This document shows positions 1 to 6,934 of a DNA stretch of 13,881 nucleotides, one piece after another. A program made the translations under genes and the position numbers. Numbering within the stretch: the first letter of the stretch is position 1; every line of letters begins with the position of its first letter. This DNA is from Gammaproteobacteria bacterium (lineage in GTDB: Bacteria; Pseudomonadota; Gammaproteobacteria; Pseudomonadales; Oleiphilaceae), in assembly GCA_003695085.1 (NCBI GenBank), contig RFIV01000315.1, forward strand, positions 1 to 13,881, written 5' to 3'. The notes below the pieces were generated by a model. It did no database searches. It was not told the DNA's origin and saw nothing but the letters and a program-made list of their open reading frames with translations.

Positions 1-28
1 GATTGACTGTATATCGTGATTTACGCAT

Positions 29-71
29 GTGGAATCTCCTGTTGCTAAGTTACTGGAAAATTCCACTTATG
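29..71. repeat. Imperfect inverted repeat
   Basis: GTGGAAT at 29-35 is mirrored by ATTCCAC at 60-66. The outer CAT/ATG arms also pair across a 2-base bulge, and the loop is 24 bases. It lies in the non-coding stretch downstream of the minus-strand receiver gene. It could be an operator or part of an RNA structure. No function is assigned. Confidence 0.35.
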
Positions 72-79
72 GATACCTC

Positions 80-106
80 TTTTTTTTGGGGGGAATACCC
101 CCCTTT
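80..106. repeat. T-tract followed by G6-AATA-C6 hairpin
   Basis: A run of eight T (80-87) is followed by GGGGGG (88-93), AATA and CCCCCC (98-103), then TTT. The stem is a perfect 6-bp GC hairpin with a 4-base loop. Only three T follow it on the plus strand, and on the minus strand the run after the stem is A, so it is a weak match to a rho-independent terminator in either direction. It may still end transcription entering from the left. The rest of 1-193 holds no recognisable gene. Confidence 0.4.
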
Positions 107-193
107 CAAGGTCTCTTAGAATCGCACATCCGTGGGATGACATCTACCCTGACAGAGAGGGCATTACATTAATGGTTGGTGGCGTTTTCACAT

Positions 194-1411
194 TTAAGCA
201 TTGTCGGGAGGCGCTGTTATTTGGCCGGATTGGCCTATTTCACTTATGACACTAAAGGATTGAATCAATTTCTCAAGCAGCTGTGCACGTTTGCTACTTG
301 ATGAGATGGAAAGAATTTTATGCAACTGGACAACAAGCCGACGCGTTGTTTCATCAATGCGTAATCCTTTTGTGAAGGCTGCATTGGTACGCTCAATACT
401 TTGTTTTAAAAGAGACGAAAGCGTCTGTTCTTGTGATTCTGAGAGATCCAATGTCAGAATACTGAGTTCGAATTCGTCCGCGAGACGTTCAACTTCTGAA
501 ACAATTTCATTGGTGAGATTTTGATATGCTTCGTCAACAGAAGCGAGCATCTGTTCTACCTTTTTGACCAAAAGAGTAAGTAGCTGAGTTTCACTGGCGA
601 GTGCATGTGCGTCATCCAAGGCCTTGACTCTCGCGTCACAACCCTGCACCAAATAGAACAAATTATCGCGCAGAGCACCAGTCCGTTTTTCGTCATCGAC
701 AGGCATATTTTTGACAAGCAGAGAGGCCTGTCCGTAGTTGATCACAAGTCGCTTTCCAAAGGAAATGAAGCGCCCGCTATCGTGCATGTGACGCAAAAGC
801 TGACTCTCTAGTTCTTTGGGCATACCATTGAGTTCAAGGTTTTTTTCGCCAAAGCGGCTCCGAATCTGTAGGCTACATCTGAGCCCATATTTGTTGGTGG
901 CCTGTAACAGAAGCAGTCCCAGTTCGTCGAGATTTTGGCAACGATTAGCTTCAATAAGAAAGTGAAGATTGATACCGAGGTCGCTTGCGTCGTTCATGGC
1001 AACCATTGCCACTTCATGCGCCATTTTCAGTTGCCCTTTGAGCTGCCTATTGGCAATGGTGTGCATAAGGACTCGATTTATCCGCGCAATGAATTCTTCA
1101 GACGGCATACCAACATCAAGACACTCACTTGCCCCCTTTTCAAAGGCCCTCACCTTGAATTCAATTGTGTCATCAGAGGTCAGTACGATGATGGGTATGT
1201 CTTCCAGTTCAGGACTTTCTTTTATTTTGGATAGTAGTGCGAGGGCTTGTTCGCTCTCCAGCTGAGGTCCGATGAGGAGCATCGGACAGTCAATTTGTTG
1301 GGCATTGTGTGCTAGCGAATCAAGACTGCATTCAATAACTTCGAACGCGTCCTTAAGAATGTTTTTAAGTTCATCGTTAGTGGAGTCATTTAATAGTATG
1401 ATTTTGTTCAC
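194..1411 (-). CDS. Pseudo-receiver protein with GAF-like middle and helical C-terminus
   Basis: This 405-aa protein starts at a GTG, chosen because AGGAG (plus 1421-1425) lies 9 bases upstream. Residues 1-115 look like a CheY-type receiver: a hydrophobic first strand ending in N8-D9, a strand with T78-S79, and a final helix. The key chemistry is missing. No Asp stands at the end of strand 3 (CPMLLIGPQ, 42-50), and the usual Lys near residue 100 is Val. Phosphotransfer is therefore not expected. Residues about 150-260 (FLIEANRCQNLDEL onward) resemble a small GAF-type alpha/beta domain. Residues about 265-395 are heptad-rich helix, suited to coiled coil or array binding. It is the last gene of the minus-strand operon, 76 bases after the di-iron protein gene. 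Receiver ancestry is clear; the role in the pathway is inference. Confidence 0.75.
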   Translation of the reverse strand: MNKIILLNDSTNDELKNILKDAFEVIECSLDSLAHNAQQIDCPMLLIGPQLESEQALALLSKIKESPELEDIPIIVLTSDDTIEFKVRAFEKGASECLDVGMPSEEFIARINRVLMHTIANRQLKGQLKMAHEVAMVAMNDASDLGINLHFLIEANRCQNLDELGLLLLQATNKYGLRCSLQIRSRFGEKNLELNGMPKELESQLLRHMHDSGRFISFGKRLVINYGQASLLVKNMPVDDEKRTGALRDNLFYLVQGCDARVKALDDAHALASETQLLTLLVKKVEQMLASVDEAYQNLTNEIVSEVERLADEFELSILTLDLSESQEQTLSSLLKQSIERTNAAFTKGLRIDETTRRLVVQLHKILSISSSSKRAQLLEKLIQSFSVISEIGQSGQITAPPDNA

Positions 1412-1441
1412 TACAACTTACTCCTATCCCTTTTGTAACAG

Positions 1442-1476
1442 AGGGTTAGCACGTCTTTGCACAATGCGCCAACCCT
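1442..1476. repeat. Hairpin between the two minus-strand genes
   Basis: AGGGTT (1442-1447) and AACCCT (1471-1476) form an inverted repeat that extends past one mismatch by a further GC pair. It sits in the 76-base gap between the ODP-like gene and the pseudo-receiver gene. No T-run follows on the minus strand, so it is not a classical terminator. It could stabilise an mRNA end or reduce expression of the downstream gene. Confidence 0.3.
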
Positions 1477-1487
1477 AATTGCGGCCA

Positions 1488-2237
1488 TCAGTTGCGATAG
1501 CTTGCTTGCACACCTAGGCCTACATCCAGCTTTTCAAACCAATCGAGGAAACGTTTGACGTCATCGCCTTTGAAAATACGGCCGTGTTGTGGCGCAAGAT
1601 ATTCAATGTCCAATTGCCGCACCCGTTTTATCCAGTCATTTTTGGCCATATTTGATGGCATCCAACGTTTGTGGAAATACTCCATGTTCTTAATGTGTGC
1701 GTTAAAATCTTCAACGAACAGAGGCGGTTGACCTGGTTCTAGCGCGGCCCCGACATCGCCTGACATGAGGATCTTTAGCTCCGGATCATAGATGTGATGA
1801 TTGCCGGAGGAATGCAGGTAATGCGCCGGGATGATCTGCAGGCTCACGCTGCCTAGGTTGATTTCGCCGCCTTCATCCGGGATGGGCACGTATTCGATAT
1901 GATGCATACCGAAGTGACGGATGAAACCTTCCCAGAGCCAGGGGGCATGCAGGCGAGCCTTAGGCAGCGCCTGATCCCAGAGCCCAAGAGAGGAGATGAT
2001 GTCCGGGTCCTGGTGGGAGGCAAACAGATCCGTAATCTCGTGGATGGGGGCGTGCTTCAGGGCGCAGGCCAGCATGCTGGAAAAGAGTTCAATGCCGCCG
2101 GGATCCAGAATGACCATGCGGGTATCCGTGCGCACCAGGTACTGGTTGGTATCCAGAATCTTTTCCGGTTTCTCCGGATCACGCCCGCAGATGATCCAAC
2201 GATGAGTTTTGCATTCTAGTAATGTTTGCGTCAGCAT
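1488..2237 (-). CDS. ODP-like di-iron metallo-beta-lactamase-fold protein (putative O2 sensor)
   Basis: This 249-aa single-domain protein has the metallo-beta-lactamase fold in its flavodiiron form. Visible metal ligands are H75-Q-D77-P-D79 (the family H-x-E/D-x-D motif), H139 in PAHYLHSSG, D161 in LMSGDVGAAL and H218 in APQHGRIF. Their spacing matches flavodiiron proteins. The extra His that follows the motif in many flavodiiron proteins is Ile80 here. The flavodoxin domain is absent, which argues against reductase activity. Stand-alone proteins of this type (ODP) are known as O2/Fe(II) sensors encoded with chemotaxis genes in Treponema. An AGGG/GGGAGA ribosome site lies 9 bases before the ATG (plus 2247-2252), and the gene follows the receptor-tip-like gene by 22 bases. 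A sensory role is inferred from family and neighbourhood. A hydrolase is the alternative but fits the ligand set less well. Confidence 0.8.
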   Translation of the reverse strand: MLTQTLLECKTHRWIICGRDPEKPEKILDTNQYLVRTDTRMVILDPGGIELFSSMLACALKHAPIHEITDLFASHQDPDIISSLGLWDQALPKARLHAPWLWEGFIRHFGMHHIEYVPIPDEGGEINLGSVSLQIIPAHYLHSSGNHHIYDPELKILMSGDVGAALEPGQPPLFVEDFNAHIKNMEYFHKRWMPSNMAKNDWIKRVRQLDIEYLAPQHGRIFKGDDVKRFLDWFEKLDVGLGVQASYRN

Positions 2238-2259
2238 CTACTATTGTCTCCCTAATCAA

Positions 2260-2913
2260 TCATACCTGAGAATTCGCAGACCGTCCGAGTAAGTCGATTA
2301 TCTTGCGGCCAACTTTAATCCGTTCGTCAATCTTTCGCGCCGCTGCTTCAATATCGGCAGCGATCACAAAAAGCGCCTGTTGAAAAGGTCCGGCGCGAGA
2401 AGCTTCTATTCGACACGTCGCCACAATCGAATTGAGTGCTCGGGTACAGTCTCGAATTTCTTCAATGAGTTTTCGTAATTGTAAAAAACTACGTTCGTTG
2501 TTCGTTTCGAGCCGCATGACTTCGTCTTGATACTTTTGCTCCATCTGCATAACGTATTCGTTGTCAGGATGTGCACATTTCACGCGGTGTAGCTTTTCAG
2601 TCATGGCTCGACGGGCAATGAGTGTCACCGCTGATTGAGATAATTGGCGTGAGGTATGACTGATACGGTTAGCGCAGTCGATGGTGTTGCGAGAGAATTC
2701 ATCAATAAATTGTGTGATGCCTGAGAAGCCTTGTCCCCAACTGCCTGAACGTGCTGTGATGGCTTGCGCATTCTTTGATGAGATTGAGATCCATCTTGCC
2801 ACACGAATGGTGCTGCTTAATTCTGTGGCTAAAGTTGCGCTCACCACAAAACGAGGTATTGAGCGCTCACCGTAGACGCTCAGCAGAAGATCAATGTCCT
2901 GTGACGTTAACAT
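2260..2913 (-). CDS. Short chemoreceptor-tip-like helical protein (two tip motifs)
   Basis: This 217-aa, almost wholly helical protein has no membrane segment and no sensor domain. Residues 46-70 (SSKNAQAITARSGSWGQGF and on) align without gaps to the hairpin tip of methyl-accepting chemoreceptors: N48-A49, A54-R55, G57, G60, G62-F63. Residues 164-186 (VATCRIEASRAGPFQQALFV) repeat the pattern with E170, A171, R173 and A174-G175. In receptors this tip contacts CheA and CheW. A long heptad-like helical stretch (about 80-160) separates the two copies. It is the first gene of the minus-strand operon; no strong ribosome site precedes its ATG. It could be an adaptor or decoy that docks the ODP-like protein to the array. 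The tip similarity is seen directly; the adaptor role is inference. Confidence 0.7.
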   Translation of the reverse strand: MLTSQDIDLLLSVYGERSIPRFVVSATLATELSSTIRVARWISISSKNAQAITARSGSWGQGFSGITQFIDEFSRNTIDCANRISHTSRQLSQSAVTLIARRAMTEKLHRVKCAHPDNEYVMQMEQKYQDEVMRLETNNERSFLQLRKLIEEIRDCTRALNSIVATCRIEASRAGPFQQALFVIAADIEAAARKIDERIKVGRKIIDLLGRSANSQV

Positions 2914-2950
2914 TTAGCGTCGCCAATTTTTTTGGGGAGCCTTGCACTAA

Positions 2951-2978
2951 GTAATAGCCGGCTGTGGCTGATTTTCAA
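2951..2978 (-). promoter_or_regulatory. Candidate sigma-70 promoter for the minus-strand operon
   Basis: Read on the minus strand, TTGAAA (plus 2973-2978) and TATTAC (plus 2951-2956) are separated by 16 bases and lie about 40 bases upstream of the receptor-tip-like gene. Each hexamer matches the consensus at about four of six positions. It shares the 142-base divergent region with the HDOD gene promoter, so co-regulation is possible. Confidence 0.3.
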
Positions 2979-3003
2979 ATTTCAGTCAGATTTGCCAATC
3001 TGG

Positions 3004-3013
3004 TGCTATGCTT
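3004..3013 (+). promoter_or_regulatory. Candidate extended -10 promoter of the HDOD gene
   Basis: TGCTATGCTT contains an extended -10 (TG-C-TATGCT) 43 bases before the HDOD start codon. The identical 10-mer precedes cheY at 3931-3940. No good -35 hexamer stands 16-18 bases upstream, as is common for extended -10 promoters. Confidence 0.4.
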
Positions 3014-3055
3014 TGAACAATGTAGTGAAGTGGGTATGGCATCAGGAGTGCATAC

Positions 3056-3901
3056 ATGCTGGACGACGAGACTTTGATCAAGGTTGGCCAATCCTTCTAC
3101 ATTCCGCCGCGCCCGGAAGTACTGGTCCGGATTCAGGAAATTGCCGGACAACCGGAGCCGGACGTGAATGCACTCGTGCATGCCGTGACGTCGGACGTGG
3201 CCCTGTCGGCTGCCGTGCTCAAAACGCTCAACTCGCCGGCCTTTGGCTTTCGCATGCGCATTGATAACATCCATCAGGCGACCATGCTGCTCGGCATCCG
3301 CAAGATCACGGCTCTGGCCACTGGGTTTCTGCTCCGGCAGGCTTTCAAGGGCAAGTCTACCAGCATCTCGCTGGAGGAGTTCTGGAAATAAAGCCAGCAG
3401 AGCGCGGAGCTGATTTACTTTATCGGGGACGAGACCGACCTCAAACGCTATGTGCCCCTCGAAACCCTCTACACCATCGGTTTTCACAATGCCGGGAAGG
3501 TGGCTATGGCGCTCCGGTTTCCGGACTATGACCAGACGCTGGCCTGGGCTGACGCACATCCGGAAGAGCGTCTGGTGGACATTGAGGAGAAGCGCTACCA
3601 CACGGATCATGCCGTGGTCAGCTTCTATTTGGCCCGAAGCTGGGGGCTGCCTGAAAATGTGCTCAAGATCATCTTGTGTCATGCCCGGGAGATGTTTCGG
3701 GAGACAAACTTGTCTTTACCTGACCGGATGGCCATGGCCGTACTGATGATGACCCGTGCATTCCAGTTCTATTGGAGGCATTTTGAGGAAGCCCCCTTCT
3801 GGCTCGAGCATCAGGCGCAGGTCATGGAGCTACTGGGCTTGATGCCGGATGAGGTGTTGAACTTGCGGGAAGACGCGGAAGCCAGGCTGTTCGAACGATA
3901 G
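3056..3901 (+). pseudogene. HDOD-domain protein gene interrupted by in-frame TAA
   Basis: One reading frame from ATG 3056 (AGGAG at 3044-3048, 7 bases upstream) to the TAG at 3899-3901 encodes a full HDOD protein of about 281 residues, except that codon 112 (3389-3391) is TAA. Before it come typical HDOD features: IPPRPEVLVRIQEI, then SDVALSAAVLKTLNSPAFGF and the ATMLLGIRKITAL helix. After it the frame continues at once with SQQSAELIYFIGD and the YTIGFHNAGKVAMALRF segment, matching the family. The stop falls where HDOD proteins have a residue in the F-W-x-x-S motif. There is no frameshift, and a single base change would restore the gene. HDOD proteins are non-catalytic relatives of HD phosphohydrolases and often sit beside signalling genes. 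Either this is a recent pseudogene, a sequence error, or a stop that is read through. Confidence 0.8.
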
Positions 3902-3930
3902 CGAAAAAAAACGGCACAATTTTGATCTCT

Positions 3931-3940
3931 TGCTATGCTT
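3931..3940 (+). promoter_or_regulatory. Candidate extended -10 promoter of the che operon
   Basis: TGCTATGCTT lies 35 bases before the cheY start codon in the 74-base gap after the HDOD gene. It is identical to the element before the HDOD gene. No convincing -35 is seen. If active, it would let the core operon be transcribed independently of the broken HDOD gene. Confidence 0.4.
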
Positions 3941-3975
3941 AGTGTTAAACGGTTGTCACAAAGAGAACGGCAATT

Positions 3976-4338
3976 ATGGCAAAGATTCTAGCAGTGGATG
4001 ACTCGGCCTCCATGCGGCAAATGGTTGTCTTTACCTTGAGAGCGGCCGGACATGATGTGGAGGAAGCGGAAAACGGGGTTCAGGCATTGGAGAAAGCACG
4101 AGCCAGTACTTTTGATCTGGTCATCAGCGATGTGAACATGCCAGAGATGAATGGTATTGAGTTGATCCGGCTGCTACGGCAAGAGAGCGCTTACCAGTTC
4201 ACGCCTTTGCTCATGCTCACAACCGAGAGCGCACCGGAGAAAAAAGCAGAAGGCAAGGCAGCTGGTGCGACTGGATGGATCGTGAAGCCTTTCAATCCGG
4301 ATCAGCTGCTCAGTATCGTCAAAAAAGTATTGGGTTAG
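3976..4338 (+). CDS. cheY: CheY single-domain response regulator
   Basis: This 120-aa stand-alone receiver has all the catalytic residues: acidic pocket D8-D9 (AVDDSASMR), phosphoacceptor D52 (LVISDVNMPEMNG), T82 (MLTTES) and K104 (IVKPFNPDQL). It should receive phosphate from CheA and carry the signal to the output, a flagellar motor or another target. It opens the plus-strand core operon, with an AAGAGAA purine tract before the ATG and cheA 21 bases downstream. Length and motifs are standard for CheY. Which output it binds cannot be read from the sequence. Confidence 0.95.
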   Translation: MAKILAVDDSASMRQMVVFTLRAAGHDVEEAENGVQALEKARASTFDLVISDVNMPEMNGIELIRLLRQESAYQFTPLLMLTTESAPEKKAEGKAAGATGWIVKPFNPDQLLSIVKKVLG

Positions 4339-4359
4339 CTTGCGCTAGGAGAATATAAC

Positions 4360-6456
4360 GTGGGCATCGACTTAAGCCAGTTCCACCATATCTTTTTCGA
4401 AGAAAGTTTTGAGAATGTGGATCTGCTTGAACAAGGGCTGCTGGCGCTGGACATCACTCAACCGGATGTCGAAACTATCAATACTATTTTCCGAGCTGCA
4501 CATTCGATCAAAGGTGGTGCTGGCACCTTCGGTTTTCAGATGGTGGCGGACTTCACGCATGTCATGGAGAACTTGCTCGACCGCATCCGCAGCGGCCAGC
4601 GAACGCTCGATCAGGATGTGGTGGACATCTTGCTCGGCAGCGTGGACTGTCTGCGCATGCTGCTCACCGCCGCCCGTGAGGGTGGCGAGCCGGACAGAGC
4701 CCTCTGCGTGGCGCAGCAGGAGCGCCTTGAAGCGGCATTGAGCGACAGCAGACCGGCGTCGGCAGAGCCAGCGGGCGAGGGGGAGGAGGGTGCGGATTCG
4801 GCGTCGGCGAGGGTATCAGAGCAGACGGGCTGGCGGATCGTGTTTCATCCTCATCCGGAGCTGACACAGCGTGGCAATGACCCACTTCGGCTGATTCGTG
4901 AGCTGAAGGAATTGGCTCCGGCCCGGGTGACCTGTGACAGCAGCCAACTGCCGTCATGGGATAAGTATGAGCCCACGCGCTGTGACTTGATCTGGACAAT
5001 CGAGTTGATGCAAGTCGTTCCTAGAGCGCAAATTGAGGATATCTTCAGTTGGGTGGAAGATGAATGTGATTTGGCCATTGTGCCGATGGTGAAAAACGTT
5101 GTTTTAGAGGGTGACAACAGTTCACCATCACAGGCCTCTCAGGAATCACGGCCCATAGCAGCAGGTGTGTCACAAATCGCCAGCATGACTGAAGAAAATG
5201 AAAACCACGACAAAAAATCAGGGCAAGTAACAAGACCGCCCACCTCTCTGCCGTCGGGTCATACGATCAGTCAATCGATTCGCGTTGATTTGCCAAAAGT
5301 GGACGCACTCATCAACATGGTCGGCGAACTGGTGATCACCCAATCCATGCTCAACATGTTGCGCGATGAACCGGAGCTGCAGGGCTACGACCGCCTGCAC
5401 GAAGGGCTGGCTCAGCTCCAGCGTCAGACCCGTGCCCTACAGGAAGGCGTGATGCAGATCCGCATGCTGCCTATCAGCTTCTGTTTTAGCCGTTTTCCGC
5501 GCATGGTCAGAGATCTTGGTCGGCAACTGGGCAAGGACATTGAACTGGTCATGTCGGGCGAGAATACCGAAGTGGATAAGACGGTGATTGAAAAAATCAC
5601 TGATCCATTGGTGCACCTCGTCCGCAACAGCATTGATCACGGTATTGAGCCGTCAGAGGCCCGGGAGGCGGCGGGCAAGCCCCGGACCGGTCATGTCTGG
5701 TTGCGGGCGTACCATCAGGTAGGCAATATTGTGATTGAAGTGGCGGACGACGGAGGTGGAATCAACCGCGACAGGGTCTTGCAAAAAGCACGGGAACGGG
5801 GGCTGGTGCCGGCGGACGGGCGGCTGACGCCACAGCAGATCGACGAACTTATTTTCGAGCCGGGATTCTCTACCCAGGAGGCGGTCACTGATCTGTCCGG
5901 CCGCGGCGTGGGCATGGATGTGGTGCGTCGCAATGTGCAAGCCCTCGGCGGCAGTATCAGCGTGGAATCAGAAGAAGGCAAAGGCACGACCTTCATCATC
6001 CGCCTGCCCCTGACGTTGGCGATCATGGATGGTCAACTTATTCAAGTGGGTGACGAAACCTATATCATTCCGCTGGTGTCGGTGGTGGAGTCACTGGAAC
6101 CGGACCGAGCGATGATTCATTACGTGGGTGGCGATACCGAAACCATCAAACTGCGCGGTGAGTATGTGCCTGTCATCCGGCTGGCGGAGATACTGGGTGT
6201 CCACCAACCAGTAAGGCCGGCGCTGGAGGACGGCATTGTCGTGATCGTGGAAACGGACCGTCAGCGTTATGGCATTTTCGTCGATGATCTGCTCAATCAG
6301 CAGCAGATTGTCATCAAGTCCTTGGAAGACAATTACCGGCGTGTGCCCGGCATATCCGGCGCAACCATTCTGGGTGACGGGCGGGTCGCCCTGATTCTGG
6401 ATGTGGACGGCCTGATGGGGTTGCTGAAGGAAAAGGAGGGGATGGTCCATGAGTGA
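4360..6456 (+). CDS. cheA: CheA chemotaxis histidine kinase
   Basis: This 698-aa kinase starts at GTG, supported by AGGAGA (4347-4352) 7 bases upstream. Its domains run in order. The Hpt/P1 domain has phosphorylated His48 in AAHSIKGGAGTFG. An acidic linker follows. A P2-like regulator-binding domain spans about 157-245 (WRIVFHPHPEL to DECDLAIVPM). A second linker spans 250-300, and the P3 dimerisation helices about 305-370 (VDALINMVGELVITQS). The P4 ATPase has its N-box at 419-430 (HLVRNSIDHGIE), G1 DDGGGI at 463-468, F-box FEPGFST at 499-505 and G2 GRGVGMDVV. The P5 CheW-like domain spans about 552-690. All catalytic motifs are intact. It should autophosphorylate under receptor and CheW control and pass phosphate to CheY and CheB. 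Its end overlaps cheW by 8 bases. Confidence 0.97.
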   Translation: MGIDLSQFHHIFFEESFENVDLLEQGLLALDITQPDVETINTIFRAAHSIKGGAGTFGFQMVADFTHVMENLLDRIRSGQRTLDQDVVDILLGSVDCLRMLLTAAREGGEPDRALCVAQQERLEAALSDSRPASAEPAGEGEEGADSASARVSEQTGWRIVFHPHPELTQRGNDPLRLIRELKELAPARVTCDSSQLPSWDKYEPTRCDLIWTIELMQVVPRAQIEDIFSWVEDECDLAIVPMVKNVVLEGDNSSPSQASQESRPIAAGVSQIASMTEENENHDKKSGQVTRPPTSLPSGHTISQSIRVDLPKVDALINMVGELVITQSMLNMLRDEPELQGYDRLHEGLAQLQRQTRALQEGVMQIRMLPISFCFSRFPRMVRDLGRQLGKDIELVMSGENTEVDKTVIEKITDPLVHLVRNSIDHGIEPSEAREAAGKPRTGHVWLRAYHQVGNIVIEVADDGGGINRDRVLQKARERGLVPADGRLTPQQIDELIFEPGFSTQEAVTDLSGRGVGMDVVRRNVQALGGSISVESEEGKGTTFIIRLPLTLAIMDGQLIQVGDETYIIPLVSVVESLEPDRAMIHYVGGDTETIKLRGEYVPVIRLAEILGVHQPVRPALEDGIVVIVETDRQRYGIFVDDLLNQQQIVIKSLEDNYRRVPGISGATILGDGRVALILDVDGLMGLLKEKEGMVHE

Positions 6457-6934
6457 TATAGCCACACGCGAATACCTGACCTTCTCGCTGGGCGACGAAG
6501 TGTATGCGATCGACATCCTGCGTGTGCGCGAGATCCGCAGTTGGGAGACGGTGACCCGGGTGCCTTTTGCGAACCTTTGGGAATGCGGGCTGGTCAATGT
6601 GCGCGGTGCCATTGTGCCGGTCACCGACCTACGCCGGCGCCTGGGCCTGAGCACGCGTCCCTTCGACAAACATACGGTGGTCATTCTCGTGGGGCGCCGT
6701 GACAATGACCGGGATAAGATCTGCGGACTGGTGGTGGATCAACTCAATGACGTGATTTCCGCCTCAGCCACTAGCATTCAGGATGCCCCCCGGTTCCGTT
6801 CCCGGATTGACATGCGCTTTGTCTCCGGACTCACAGAACATGCGGGCCGTATGGTCATCTTGCTCAACCTGGACACCTTGTTTGACACTCAGGCCGGGGC
6901 TGTGCCGGCCGATCTGGAAGGAGAAACACAATGA
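6449..6934 (+). CDS. cheW: CheW coupling protein (first copy)
   Basis: This 161-aa single CheW domain contains the hallmark stretches FSLGDEVYAIDILRVREI (about 11-28) and the LVNVRGAIVPVTDLRRRLGL segment, then a typical C-terminal half ending LLNLDTLFD. CheW bridges receptor tips and the P5 domain of CheA in the array. It overlaps cheA by 8 bases (ATGAGTGA) and the receptor gene by 4 (ATGA), pointing to translational coupling. It is one of two CheWs flanking the receptor gene. Confidence 0.96.
   Translation: MSDIATREYLTFSLGDEVYAIDILRVREIRSWETVTRVPFANLWECGLVNVRGAIVPVTDLRRRLGLSTRPFDKHTVVILVGRRDNDRDKICGLVVDQLNDVISASATSIQDAPRFRSRIDMRFVSGLTEHAGRMVILLNLDTLFDTQAGAVPADLEGETQ

Noticed and set aside
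127..139. CATCC-GTG-GGATG mini-hairpin
   Set aside because: The stem is only 5 bp with no T-run, so it is not distinguishable from chance as a terminator.
2975..3682. Long minus-strand open frame opposite the HDOD gene
   Set aside because: It is antisense to a frame with clear HDOD similarity, has no recognisable domain, and its composition is that of a shadow of a GC-rich gene.
3916..3936. Possible sigma-54 promoter (GGCAC with TTGC) before cheY
   Set aside because: The GG and GC elements are too far apart for a -24/-12 promoter. The extended -10 reading fits better.
6091..6705. Minus-strand open frame opposite the cheA/cheW junction
   Set aside because: It is antisense to two confidently assigned genes and its translation is Arg/Thr-rich low-information sequence.
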